64,000 bases of DNA from JAGVSR01 sp964458265 (GTDB lineage: Bacteria > Pseudomonadota > Alphaproteobacteria > Rhizobiales > Hyphomicrobiaceae): contig CAYWIF010000008.1 of NCBI GenBank assembly GCA_964458265.1, positions 1-64,000 of the forward strand, in the 5' to 3' direction. The position numbers and the translations under genes are program-made. Shown one piece after another: positions 46,777 to 55,614 of this stretch (position 1 is the first letter of the stretch; the number at the start of each line of letters is the position of its first letter). The notes below the pieces were generated by a model. That model ran no database searches and was not told the DNA's origin. It saw nothing but the letters and a program-made list of their open reading frames with translations.

Positions 46777-48064
46777 AACCCACCGTTTCGGGCTTGGCCT
46801 TGGCGGTGAGGCGGTGGCCTTTGGGGGCGCTGCGGGCGAAGCGGGCTTCGATGTACTCTTCGACGAGGGCCTTGAAATCGTCGGCAATGCGGGGCCCGCG
46901 CAGGGTCGTGAATTTTTCCCCGTCGACAAAAATGGGGGCGGCTGGCGCTTCGCCGGTGCCGGGTAGCGAGATACCGATGTCGGCGTGTTTGGACTCACCG
47001 GGGCCATTCACGATGCAGCCCATGACGGCGAGGTTTAAGTTTTCGACGCCGGGATAGCGCGTCTTCCAGTCCGGCATGCGATCGCGGATCATGTTCTGCA
47101 CGTCGCGGGCGAGTTCCTGGAAGGTCGTGGACGTCGTGCGGCCGCAGCCCGGACACGCCGCGACGACGGGAACGAAAGCGCGGAAGCCCATCGTCTGCAA
47201 AAGCTCCTGGGCGGCGCGGACTTCGAGCGTGCGGTCACCGCCTGGTTCGGGCGTCAGCGAGAAGCGGATGGTGTCGCCGATGCCGCGTTGGAGCAGGATG
47301 CCCATCGCGGCCGACGATGCGACGATGCCTTTCGACCCCATGCCGGCTTCGGTGAGCCCAAGATGGAGCGCATAGTTGCAGCGCGCGGCCAGCATTGCGT
47401 AGCAGGCGATGAGGTCCTGGACGGCGGAGACCTTGGCCGAAATGATGATCTTGTCGGCGCCAAGCCCCAGTTCTTCGGCGCGGGCCGCGGATAGCAGTCC
47501 CGATTGGACCATGGCTTCGCGCATGACTTCGCGCGCATCTTTTGGATCGGGCAACGCGGCGTTGGCATCCATCAGATGGGTCAGGAGTTCCTGATCGAGG
47601 GAGCCCCAGTTGACGCCTATGCGAACGGGCTTGCCGTAGCGGATCGCCATTTCGACAATGGCTGAGAATTGGCGATCGCGCTTGTCCTTGAAGCCGACGT
47701 TGCCGGGATTGATGCGGTACTTGTCGAGGGCTTCGGCGCAGGCGGGATTTTCGCCGAGCAGCTTGTGGCCGATATAGTGGAAATCACCGACCAGGGGGAC
47801 CTTCACACCGCGCTTCAGGAGGCCATCCTTGATGTGCGGCACGGCCTTGGCGGCTTCGTCCCGATCGACGGTTATGCGCACGATTTCAGATCCGGCGCGA
47901 GCGAGTGCCGCGACTTGATCGATCGTACCTTTGATGTCGGCGGTGTCGGTGTTGGTCATCGACTGGACGACCACCGGCGCGCCACCGCCGACGACCACGC
48001 CTCCCACCGGGACGGCGACCGAAGGGCGGCGGGTCGCGAGAACAACAGTGCCGTCGGTGCTCAT
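46775..48064 (-). CDS. ispG: IspG (GcpE), HMBPP synthase
   Basis: 429 residues. Iron-sulfur enzyme of the MEP route, turning MEcPP into HMBPP. The N-terminal TIM barrel has the family start (VVVQSMTNTDTADI) and the C-terminal half carries the cluster cysteines in CPGCGRT and CIVNGPGESKHADIGI. The single-domain length is usual for proteobacteria. Monocistronic; a short gap to znuB. Confidence 0.96.
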   Translation of the reverse strand: MSTDGTVVLATRRPSVAVPVGGVVVGGGAPVVVQSMTNTDTADIKGTIDQVAALARAGSEIVRITVDRDEAAKAVPHIKDGLLKRGVKVPLVGDFHYIGHKLLGENPACAEALDKYRINPGNVGFKDKRDRQFSAIVEMAIRYGKPVRIGVNWGSLDQELLTHLMDANAALPDPKDAREVMREAMVQSGLLSAARAEELGLGADKIIISAKVSAVQDLIACYAMLAARCNYALHLGLTEAGMGSKGIVASSAAMGILLQRGIGDTIRFSLTPEPGGDRTLEVRAAQELLQTMGFRAFVPVVAACPGCGRTTSTTFQELARDVQNMIRDRMPDWKTRYPGVENLNLAVMGCIVNGPGESKHADIGISLPGTGEAPAAPIFVDGEKFTTLRGPRIADDFKALVEEYIEARFARSAPKGHRLTAKAKPETVG

Positions 48065-48155
48065 AGACCCGATGCCTCGTTCGATCCGGTGCGAAATTAC
48101 CGGGCTTCCATTCCCTAACTAGCCGATCAAGGCGGAGTTCGCCAGATGGCCGCGG

Positions 48156-48944
48156 TTAGCGGCGGCTGAAGATGGCCAGTGATAAGCCCGCGATGATGGC
48201 CATGCAGAGGACAATCGAAGGTCCGCCGGGGGCGTCGACGTTGGCGGAAAGCGTCAAACCGAGTGCGACGCTCATGGCACCGACCAGCGCGGCGGTGAGG
48301 ACGAGACCCTCGGGCGTCGCGGCAAACGGGCGGGCGGCGACAATGGGAACAATCAGAAAGGCGATGGCGAGAAGCACGCCCACGATCTTCATGGCGATCG
48401 CGATGGTCAGCGCCAGAACCACGATGAAGGCGGCGCGAACGCGCCGGCTCGGCACCCCTTCGGCGGAGGCCAATTCCTCGTGCACGGCGACGCGCAGCAG
48501 CGGCTGCCAGAGCCAGGCCATGACGCCAAGCACCACCGCGCCGCCGCCGTAGATCAACCAGAGGTCGCCCGAGGTGACGGCGAACACATCGCCGAACAGG
48601 TATCCCATCAGATCGACCGATGGCCCGGCAATAACCGCCGTGGCGATGACGCCGAGGGCGAGGGTTCCGTGATGGGTGAGACCAAGGATGGCGTCGAGGG
48701 GGACAAGTTTCTGCCGGCCCAGCACGATGAGGAGTGAGGCGACGGCGAGCGTCGTGACGATGACGCTCGCGGTGACGTCGATGTTGAGCAAAAGCCCAAG
48801 CGCGACACCGACGAGGCTCGCCTGGGCGACCGTTTCGCCGAAATAGGCCATCCTGTTCCAGACGAGAATGGCGCCGAGCGGCGCGGCGATCACGGCAAGG
48901 CCGACGCCGGCAGCCAGCGCGCGGAGTAGAAATGGTTCGATCAC
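48156..48944 (-). CDS. znuB: Zinc ABC transporter, membrane subunit ZnuB
   Basis: 262 residues in about 7-8 membrane helices; ABC-3 family. The segment AYFGETVAQASLVGVALGLL is the typical ZnuB EAA-like coupling loop. It overlaps znuC by 4 bases (48941-48944, ATGA), so it is cotranslated. Works with ZnuA (29700) across the inner membrane. Confidence 0.93.
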   Translation of the reverse strand: MIEPFLLRALAAGVGLAVIAAPLGAILVWNRMAYFGETVAQASLVGVALGLLLNIDVTASVIVTTLAVASLLIVLGRQKLVPLDAILGLTHHGTLALGVIATAVIAGPSVDLMGYLFGDVFAVTSGDLWLIYGGGAVVLGVMAWLWQPLLRVAVHEELASAEGVPSRRVRAAFIVVLALTIAIAMKIVGVLLAIAFLIVPIVAARPFAATPEGLVLTAALVGAMSVALGLTLSANVDAPGGPSIVLCMAIIAGLSLAIFSRR

Positions 48945-49822
48945 GAGGCGTCTCCCGCGCCACGGCTGTCCGATCCAGGGAGGGCGCTGCCATCCAGACC
49001 GTGGGCATGATCGTGGTGGTGGCGGTAGACCCCGAAAGCGCGAGCGGTCTCGGGTCCGAAGAGGCGCATATACTCGGGATGCTGAGCGACTGTATCGGGC
49101 ACGCCGGAGCAGCAGATGTGGCGGTTGAGGCAGAGAACACGGTCGCTCTGGGCCATGACGACATGAAGGTCGTGTGAGACGAGGAGGACGCCGATGCCGC
49201 GCTTGTCGCGCAGGGCACCGATCAGGGCATAGAGGTCTGCTTCGCCGGTATAATCGACGCCACGGACTGGCTCGTCGAGGACCAGGAGATCAGGGTCTGC
49301 CGTCAGCGCCCGCGCAAGCAGCACGCGCTGGAGTTCGCCGCCGGAAAGTTCGCTTAGCTGTTGATCGAGGCAGCGTTCGGCACCGACCTCGGCGAGCAAG
49401 GCTCGCAAATGTTCGCGCGGCGACGTGTGGCCGAGGGACAGGAAGCGCACGACGGTCATGGGCAGCGCACGGTCGATATCGAAGCGCTGCGGCACGTACC
49501 CGACTTTCAAATCCTCGACACGGCTGATTTCGCCGCCGGTGAGTTCCTGGACACCAAGCAGGGCCCGAACGAGGCTCGTCTTGCCGGACCCGTTGGGGCC
49601 GATCAGGGTGACGATCTCGCGGGGGTGAATATCAACATCGACGTGGTCGAGGATCAAACGGTCGGCCCGCTTCAGCGTGAGACCGCGGGCGCTGATCAGC
49701 GCGGTGGTATCGAAGGCCTTACCGGGACCGTGTTCGTGCCCGCAACCGCACGCCTGGTAGGCGTGATGGGGCGCAGGGCCATGCCCATGATGGTTGGCCT
49801 CAGCGTGCGGCGCGCCGGTCAT
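48941..49822 (-). CDS. znuC: Zinc ABC transporter, ATPase ZnuC
   Basis: 293 residues. Walker A LIGPNGSGKTSLVRALLG, signature LSGGELQRVLLARAL, Walker B DLLVLDEPVRGVD, H-loop in LLVSHDLHVVMA. Unusual for an ATPase are a His-rich, Cys-containing N-terminal extension of about 45 residues (HHGHGPAPHHAYQACGCGHE) and a His-rich tail (YRHHHDHAHG), both cytoplasmic. They could sense or buffer zinc. In the zur-znuC-znuB operon, 30 bases after zur. Confidence 0.93.
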   Translation of the reverse strand: MTGAPHAEANHHGHGPAPHHAYQACGCGHEHGPGKAFDTTALISARGLTLKRADRLILDHVDVDIHPREIVTLIGPNGSGKTSLVRALLGVQELTGGEISRVEDLKVGYVPQRFDIDRALPMTVVRFLSLGHTSPREHLRALLAEVGAERCLDQQLSELSGGELQRVLLARALTADPDLLVLDEPVRGVDYTGEADLYALIGALRDKRGIGVLLVSHDLHVVMAQSDRVLCLNRHICCSGVPDTVAQHPEYMRLFGPETARAFGVYRHHHDHAHGLDGSALPGSDSRGAGDAS

Positions 49823-49852
49823 TGTTGCGACTGCTCCTTCGAGGTGCGCGCG

Positions 49853-50383
49853 TCAGGTCTCGCCCGCCGAGCAGCGTGGACAGAGACCCTGGACTTCGAC
49901 GAACTTGATGCGGGGCGTGAATTTGGCACCCTTCGCAGCTTCGCCGATCTGGTCGAAGATATGCTGGCCATCGACCTCGCCTACCGCGCCGCATTTCTCG
50001 CACGACAGGAAAATCGGGCGGCGGCCTTTGCTCGTGTGGTCGGTCCGGCGGCAGGCAAAGAAGGCATTCTTGCTTTCGAGGCGGTGAATAACGCCGGCGT
50101 CGATCAGCGCGTCGATGGCGCGATAAATGGAGATCGGCGCGACGCGCGTGCCCTTTTCGCCCAAGCGGGCGAGGATATCGTAGGCCCCGATGGACGCATG
50201 GGTGGCGGCTATTTCCTCAAAAACCTGCTGGCGCAGCTTGGTGAACCTAAGGTTCCGGTCGGCAAACACTTTCGCCGCCCGCTCGACCGTCTGAGCGAGT
50301 TTCTTGGCTGTCTGCTGGTCGGGGTTTGGGAATGGTGACCGCTGACCCGCGTCGGACTTCGTAGGGATTTGAGTTTCGCTCAT
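49853..50383 (-). CDS. zur: Zinc uptake regulator Zur (Fur family)
   Basis: 176 residues. A winged-helix DNA-binding domain (RFTKLRQQVFEEIAATHASI then YDILARLGEKG, SIYRAIDALIDAGVIHRLES) is followed by the dimer domain. Structural zinc cysteines are in FLSCEKCGAV and LCPRCSAGET, and the regulatory His lies in RRTDHTSKG. Being first in an operon with znuC and znuB and behind a Zur-type box marks it as Zur, not Fur or PerR. Represses zinc uptake when zinc is ample. Confidence 0.93.
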   Translation of the reverse strand: MSETQIPTKSDAGQRSPFPNPDQQTAKKLAQTVERAAKVFADRNLRFTKLRQQVFEEIAATHASIGAYDILARLGEKGTRVAPISIYRAIDALIDAGVIHRLESKNAFFACRRTDHTSKGRRPIFLSCEKCGAVGEVDGQHIFDQIGEAAKGAKFTPRIKFVEVQGLCPRCSAGET

Positions 50384-50441
50384 GTAGCGACCTTATTGCC
50401 GGGTGCGGCAGAGCCCCGGCTGTGACGATGCAATGTGTTAC

Positions 50442-50456
50442 CGTTATAATATAACG
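50442..50456 (-). promoter_or_regulatory. Zur-type box ahead of zur-znuCB
   Basis: CGTTATAATATAACG is a perfect 15-bp palindrome about 60 bases upstream of the zur start. It matches the alphaproteobacterial Zur operator (GTTATAATATAAC core) and the looser site at znuA. It contains TATAAT (-10-like) on the plus strand, so binding would cover a promoter. Autoregulation is expected. Confidence 0.8.
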
Positions 50457-50746
50457 ATTATGCGGATGATTGCCATAGGGGGCGTTGCTGCGCCGGCACG
50501 CCGAGGCGGGCGGCGGCATACCTGAGCGTTCCGGAGTGAATAAACTTTAATTCGGAAACGCGCGCCTACGCCCCAATTTGGACGCCGGACGACCTTGAAT
50601 TGGCTTGCTCAGCGACGGATCGCAGCCGCTACCGCGTTTCATCGCTCAAGCCAGTTAAGCGCCGACCGGGGAAACGCTGACGGTCTGTCCGAAGATAGGC
50701 GGCAGATAGGCGGCGGCGCCGGGTGGGGTTTCCAGAGGTTCCTGAC

Positions 50747-53700
50747 ATGGCTGACGACACGCTTCCCACACCGCCGGCCGCTGGCATGGCGTGGCCCGAC
50801 ATTACGGTTCTGCAAGATCCAGCGGCCGTGCAGGCGCTATCGGGCAAGATCTTCCTCGGGGTCGCACTGCTTTTGGCGATGGCCGGCCTCTACCGCATCA
50901 TGCCCCGGCTGTGGCGTGCCATCGAGAATGTGTTCTTCACGAATTGGCGGCTCGCACTGCTCGGCACGACGGGCATCATTCTCTCCCTGGCCTCGGGCTG
51001 GACGACGTGGGATGGCATGCGGAATTTCACGAACGAGCCTGTTCTTTCGTTCATGATTACGTTCGGGATCCAGGGGATCATGCTGATTATCGCCTGGCTG
51101 ATCGGCGAGAGTTTCGCGACGGGAATGAGTCAGAAGGCGGCGGCCCATTCCGGTGTTTTGCCCCGCTCCGTGCAGGCTGGCGCCGGCGCGGTCATTGGCG
51201 TTCTTCTTGCGATCACGCTCGGCATTCTATCGGTTCGCTTCTGGCTTGGCGGGTTTGGCGGGCAACCGGCGATCGATGCGACGCCGCTGGAGACGAGCGA
51301 CAGCGTCCTGATCGTCGTCGTCGGATTGCTTGTGGCAGCCCTCGTCGCACTCTACTCGGCCGGTGACGTGGTCAAGCCAATACTTCAGTCGACGCGCGTC
51401 ATCGCCAAGAATGCCATGCTGTGGGTGATGTTTCTCGCCTGCATGGCGTCGTCGGTGTTCTTCTCATTCGATAGCCGATTCAATGCCATCTTCCCGCAGG
51501 ACGAGCGTGTGCGCGCCGCAGAATTGCGCGCGCAGAACCAAGTCGGCGGTATTATCGCGGACATTGGTCAAACAATAGAGACGCGCCGAGCGGAAGCCGC
51601 CAATGCGCTGTTCAAGTCCGAGGGGTGGGTCGGCTACGAAGCAGAGCTCGACAAGCTCTCGACGGCATCGCGTGGTGCCGAGAAGCTGATCGAGGCTTAC
51701 TATGTCGAACAGATGGAAGAGCGCCGGCGCGGCATCGCCGAGCAGCAGGAAAGGATTGCAACGGCACAGAGCAGTCAGTCCGGCCTGGCGCTGAAGAAGA
51801 CGGCGCTGACCGAAGAGGTTGCACGCCTGGAAGCGGAGCGGCCGGCCCTCGTTGCCGAATTGCAGACCAAGAAAAGCGAACTCGATGCGCGCGCCAAGGA
51901 AGTCGATGCAAAGCGCGTCGAGGCGATGGCCGAGGAAAAGGGTGTCGAGGGCACGCTGAAGGTTGGCCGAGGTCAGTTTTATCGTCAGCGGATGGCTGAA
52001 CTTGGCAAGCTTCAGGACTATTACAAAATCGGCGAACAGCGGGTAAAGGACGCGCAAAAGCGGGTCGACGACACCAGCGGACGGATCGATGCCATCAAGC
52101 GCGAGCTTGCCGGCATCGACGGCAGTCTTGCCAAGCTGACGGGGGAGGCTGAGACCGCGCAACAGCGCATCGCGGCGGCCAGCAGCCCGAACCTCGCCGC
52201 TGAAGCCATGCCGAAAGTCGATCCGTCGCGCGTGCTGCCCGAATTCGACGCGGCGCGGATTGCTTTCCGTCAAAAGCCTGACGGCGCTGGCCTGAAATCA
52301 GTGCAAGACCAGTGCGCGCAGCTTTTCAGTGCCATGGTATCGACGCCGACAACCAAGGACCGGGTTCAGGGCATCGATTGCGACCCCAAGCGAGCACAGG
52401 ACGCAGCCGCCTTTCTCTTGGCGCTCGATACCGGCGCCCAAGTGTTCGCCGCGAACTGCGTGGGCGGCGAGAAGCTCACCGCGAACAAATCGACCGACGA
52501 ACTTCTGGGATTTTCGCGCCGCTGTCTGGCCGACAGCGGATTGGCATCGGCGGACACCGATGCGCTGCGCACCAAGATCAACTTCATCGAGCTGAACCGG
52601 GACGACAAGGCACACAATTTCGTGGTGTCCATAAACGCGTTCCAGGATGGCAACAGGCTGGCTTACTTGGCGCTGGCCATTGCCATCGCCATCGACAGTC
52701 TGATCTTCATGTCCGGTCTCTTCGGCGCCAATGCCGTTCGGTCGCCCCTGTCTGACGTTCCGACAAGCAAGGCGCGGACGGCCGAGCAGCTTGAAGACAT
52801 CATCGAGAACGCGCTGCTGCCCGACACGTTCGAGAACGCGCGTGCGACGCTCCAGGCCATGCGGCCGATTACCAACGACCGCGGCTTCATGGCCGAAGTG
52901 CGCCCCGATCGACTCGATCCACACAGCGCCGACCGCGTGCTTGCCGTCTTGAATGCGGGCACGACGATCCACGCCGTCGAACACGATCCGGTCGCGGATC
53001 GCTATCTGGTGCGGGCGGAACTGTTCGAGTTCCTGTCGGGAATTTCCAAGAAATCGTTCCAGGCCAATGCACAGCACGCCACCATCGCAGAGATGGAAAA
53101 GACGGTTTCGGTGGCGCTGCTGCCCGATATTGCGCGCAACATCGATACGGTGCTGTCCTACATGCATCCGATCACGGAAAAACACGGCTTCATGGCTGAG
53201 ATGAAGATCGGCGAGATCAACGACGACGCCGACCGGCGGGTTATTCGTCAAGTTCTGAATGCCGGGGCCGTCCATCAGCGCGTGCAAAGGACGGATTCGG
53301 ACCCCTCACATTACTTCATCCATCGCGACCTCTATCAAACGCTTGCGCGCTTGCGGGCACGAACGCTGCTCACGTCAAATGGTGGTGCGCTCGACTTCGG
53401 CAACGACCGGGCGCCTCCTGGCCCAGCTCTGCCTCTCGACAGTACGCCGCCCGCCTTGGAGCACCGGCCGGCGCCGCCTGCATTGGAGCAAGCTTCAGAT
53501 CCGCTTCCGCCTGCCGCGTCGCGCCAGGCCGGTCAGGAACAAGTGCGATCAATCCGGCGGCGCCTGATGATGGAACTCGGGTTCGCACCGTCGACCTATG
53601 GCGATCTGGTGCGCAGCGGAGCGCTCGCCCAGGCGAACATTCTGGCAAATCAACTCAAGCGTCTCTGCCAGCAGCAGCGTTCGATCGGCGAGCACATCGA

Positions 53701-54085
53701 CAACGAACTGCAGGACCTCAACGACGAGCTTGACCGGGCCGTCGCAGCGATGCGTCATGAAGCTTTCTCGGGCGAAGCTATCGACGAGGCTGCCGATCAG
53801 CTGAGAGACATCCTGCCCGCCATCATTCTGATGCACGGCGGCGTTTATCAGGAGAACCTTTTCAAGCTCATCGAGAGCCTTGAGGCGGCGAATGGCGAAG
53901 ACAAGCTAGACCGCAAAGAGCAGCAGTTGCTGCAGCGTCTCAAGTATCATGAATCAGCTTTGAGCAAGGTGGGCAGGAGCGAAAGCGAAGATTGGAAGCT
54001 GATTGGCTCGCTTATCGACGACTTCGCGCAAGGGGCAACGCCCGGCGACCCGCGCGGGAATGCCGACCACCGGCGGCCCAACTAG
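50747..54085 (+). CDS. Large membrane/coiled-coil protein with C-terminal duplicated domain, unknown function
   Basis: 1112 residues from ATG 50747 (AGAGG 9 bases upstream), cytoplasmic and membrane. About six membrane helices cluster in the first 250 residues (e.g. FLGVALLLAMAGLYRIMPRL, FGIQGIMLIIAWLIGESF, WVMFLACMASSVFFSFDS). A long coiled coil of about 200 residues (about 265-470) comes next, then a cysteine-containing region and a last membrane helix (about 640-662, LAYLALAIAIAIDSLIFMSG). The remainder contains two copies of an 80-residue unit that share RPITNDRGFMAEV and HPITEKHGFMAEM, a Pro-rich linker and an all-helical end. I recognise no family. Topology suggests a mechanical or signalling role at the membrane; this is inference. 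Confidence 0.82.
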   Translation: MADDTLPTPPAAGMAWPDITVLQDPAAVQALSGKIFLGVALLLAMAGLYRIMPRLWRAIENVFFTNWRLALLGTTGIILSLASGWTTWDGMRNFTNEPVLSFMITFGIQGIMLIIAWLIGESFATGMSQKAAAHSGVLPRSVQAGAGAVIGVLLAITLGILSVRFWLGGFGGQPAIDATPLETSDSVLIVVVGLLVAALVALYSAGDVVKPILQSTRVIAKNAMLWVMFLACMASSVFFSFDSRFNAIFPQDERVRAAELRAQNQVGGIIADIGQTIETRRAEAANALFKSEGWVGYEAELDKLSTASRGAEKLIEAYYVEQMEERRRGIAEQQERIATAQSSQSGLALKKTALTEEVARLEAERPALVAELQTKKSELDARAKEVDAKRVEAMAEEKGVEGTLKVGRGQFYRQRMAELGKLQDYYKIGEQRVKDAQKRVDDTSGRIDAIKRELAGIDGSLAKLTGEAETAQQRIAAASSPNLAAEAMPKVDPSRVLPEFDAARIAFRQKPDGAGLKSVQDQCAQLFSAMVSTPTTKDRVQGIDCDPKRAQDAAAFLLALDTGAQVFAANCVGGEKLTANKSTDELLGFSRRCLADSGLASADTDALRTKINFIELNRDDKAHNFVVSINAFQDGNRLAYLALAIAIAIDSLIFMSGLFGANAVRSPLSDVPTSKARTAEQLEDIIENALLPDTFENARATLQAMRPITNDRGFMAEVRPDRLDPHSADRVLAVLNAGTTIHAVEHDPVADRYLVRAELFEFLSGISKKSFQANAQHATIAEMEKTVSVALLPDIARNIDTVLSYMHPITEKHGFMAEMKIGEINDDADRRVIRQVLNAGAVHQRVQRTDSDPSHYFIHRDLYQTLARLRARTLLTSNGGALDFGNDRAPPGPALPLDSTPPALEHRPAPPALEQASDPLPPAASRQAGQEQVRSIRRRLMMELGFAPSTYGDLVRSGALAQANILANQLKRLCQQQRSIGEHIDNELQDLNDELDRAVAAMRHEAFSGEAIDEAADQLRDILPAIILMHGGVYQENLFKLIESLEAANGEDKLDRKEQQLLQRLKYHESALSKVGRSESEDWKLIGSLIDDFAQGATPGDPRGNADHRRPN

Positions 54086-54111
54086 CAATCGGAAATCTGG
54101 TGCATGTCTTG

Positions 54112-54149
54112 CAAATAGCTCTGTTCCAGACAGGGCTATTTGTTTTTTT
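54112..54149 (+). terminator. Intrinsic terminator
   Basis: CAAATAGC (54112-54119) pairs with GCTATTTG (54135-54142), followed by seven T, 27 bases after the stop of the large membrane protein. Confidence 0.9.
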
Positions 54150-54335
54150 GGCCACCCGGCGTGGTTACGCAATTCTTTCTTCGCAGCATCGAATTTCGCA
54201 GCCGACCTTTACGAAGCGATAACCCGATTATTTCAAATCGTATCGATGTTCTTCAGTCTGAAAACTTAATTCAAGATTTCATTTACACACCGGGACGTAA
54301 GTTCGGCTGAATAACTTTTACCGGTAGGGCCAGCC

Positions 54336-55544
54336 ATGTCCCGCACTCTCAAGTGCTTACGAGACTTCAAGGCCGCGGACAGCGGCGCCATCGCGCCGCT
54401 CTTCGGATTGATGATGATGGCCATGCTCATCCTCGTCGGCGTCAGCATCGACGGCGCCCGGGGCACGCGCATTTCATTAGTCGCATCCAACGCTCTTGAC
54501 GCCGCAGCACTTGCTGCCGCCAAGACATTGCGGCTGAACAACCCCACCGACGAGGAGTTGACCGCCCTTGTTCAGGACTATTTCAATTCGAACTTCGTGG
54601 AAAGCAATGCAGCCGCTGTCTTAAACGATCTGGTTGTCGTCGTGGACCGCACGATCAACAGCGTCAGTCTCGTTGCCAAGGTGAAGGTGCCGACAACCAT
54701 CACGGCGCTGCTCGGCAGCGACTATATGGACGTGAATTTGAATGCTTCGGCGGTCTACGACGTGAAGGATGTTGAGGTTTCCATGATGCTCGACGTCAGC
54801 GGATCCATGTCGGGCACCAAGCTTGCCGACCTCAAGTTGGCCGCAAAAGATCTCGTGGACATCATGCTCCCTCTCGACACGCCGCACGAAAACCGCGTGG
54901 CGATTGCTCCCTTCTCGACGTCGGTGAATGCCGGATCTCTGGCAGCAACGGTGAGCTACGACGGGCGCCGCAGCCGCGCAGGGACGACGTGCGTGACCGA
55001 ACGTGCGGGCGCCGAGGCATTCACCGACGCTTCACCCACCACCAACCTACTCAAGAAGGAAACCACATCCTGCCCGACCAGCGCCGTGCTGCCGCTCACC
55101 AACAACATTGAAGACCTGCACGACGCCATCGATGCGATGAACGCTGGGGGCTTGACGGCGGGTCATCTGGGCATCTCCTGGGCTTGGTATCTATTGTCGC
55201 CGGAATGGTCGTCTGTTCTGCCCGGCGATAGCGCACCAACCGCCTACGACAACCCTGAGGTCCGCAAGGTTGCCATCCTGATGACGGACGGCATGTTCAA
55301 CACCTACTACGAGGGCGACAACGGAAACTCCGTCGCTCAGGCTCGCGCGCTGTGCGACAACATGAAGGCGGAGGGCGTCACAGTCTTCACGGTTGGGTTC
55401 CAGGTTCCTGCTGAGGTCGTCCCGACGTTGCAGTATTGCGCGACATCGCCGAAGCACTGGTATCCGGCCGAGGACGGCGTGCAATTGCGCAAAACCTTCA
55501 AGGAAATCGCAAACCGCTTGAACGGACTTCGTCTCTCGTCCTGA
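54336..55544 (+). CDS. TadG-like pilus-associated protein with von Willebrand A domain
   Basis: 402 residues. The start (SGAIAPLFGLMMMAMLILVG and SIDGARGTRISLVASNALDA) is the TadE/TadG signature: a pilin-like N-terminus with one membrane helix and a pre-pilin-like start. The rest is a vWA domain with MIDAS motif DVSGSMSGTK and conserved threonine/Asp in ILMTDGMF. In Flp pili TadE/F/G are minor pilins; no tadA, tadB or rcpC is in the window, so this is a solitary TadG. Cysteine-containing loop (residues about 215-255). It is preceded by a 250-base gap with a terminator and followed by another. Confidence 0.85.
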   Translation: MSRTLKCLRDFKAADSGAIAPLFGLMMMAMLILVGVSIDGARGTRISLVASNALDAAALAAAKTLRLNNPTDEELTALVQDYFNSNFVESNAAAVLNDLVVVVDRTINSVSLVAKVKVPTTITALLGSDYMDVNLNASAVYDVKDVEVSMMLDVSGSMSGTKLADLKLAAKDLVDIMLPLDTPHENRVAIAPFSTSVNAGSLAATVSYDGRRSRAGTTCVTERAGAEAFTDASPTTNLLKKETTSCPTSAVLPLTNNIEDLHDAIDAMNAGGLTAGHLGISWAWYLLSPEWSSVLPGDSAPTAYDNPEVRKVAILMTDGMFNTYYEGDNGNSVAQARALCDNMKAEGVTVFTVGFQVPAEVVPTLQYCATSPKHWYPAEDGVQLRKTFKEIANRLNGLRLSS

Positions 55545-55565
55545 TCATGCAAGCTATTCGAAACA

Positions 55566-55607
55566 AAATTGCCGCTGTCCCAAATTCGGGGTGGCGGCAA
55601 TTTTTTG
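55566..55607 (+). terminator. Intrinsic terminator after the TadG-like gene
   Basis: AAATTGCCGC (55566-55575) pairs with GCGGCAATTT (55594-55603) and ends in TTTTTT. It abuts the stop of the convergent FAH-family gene at 55615. Confidence 0.85.
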
Positions 55608-55614
55608 TCCGGGC

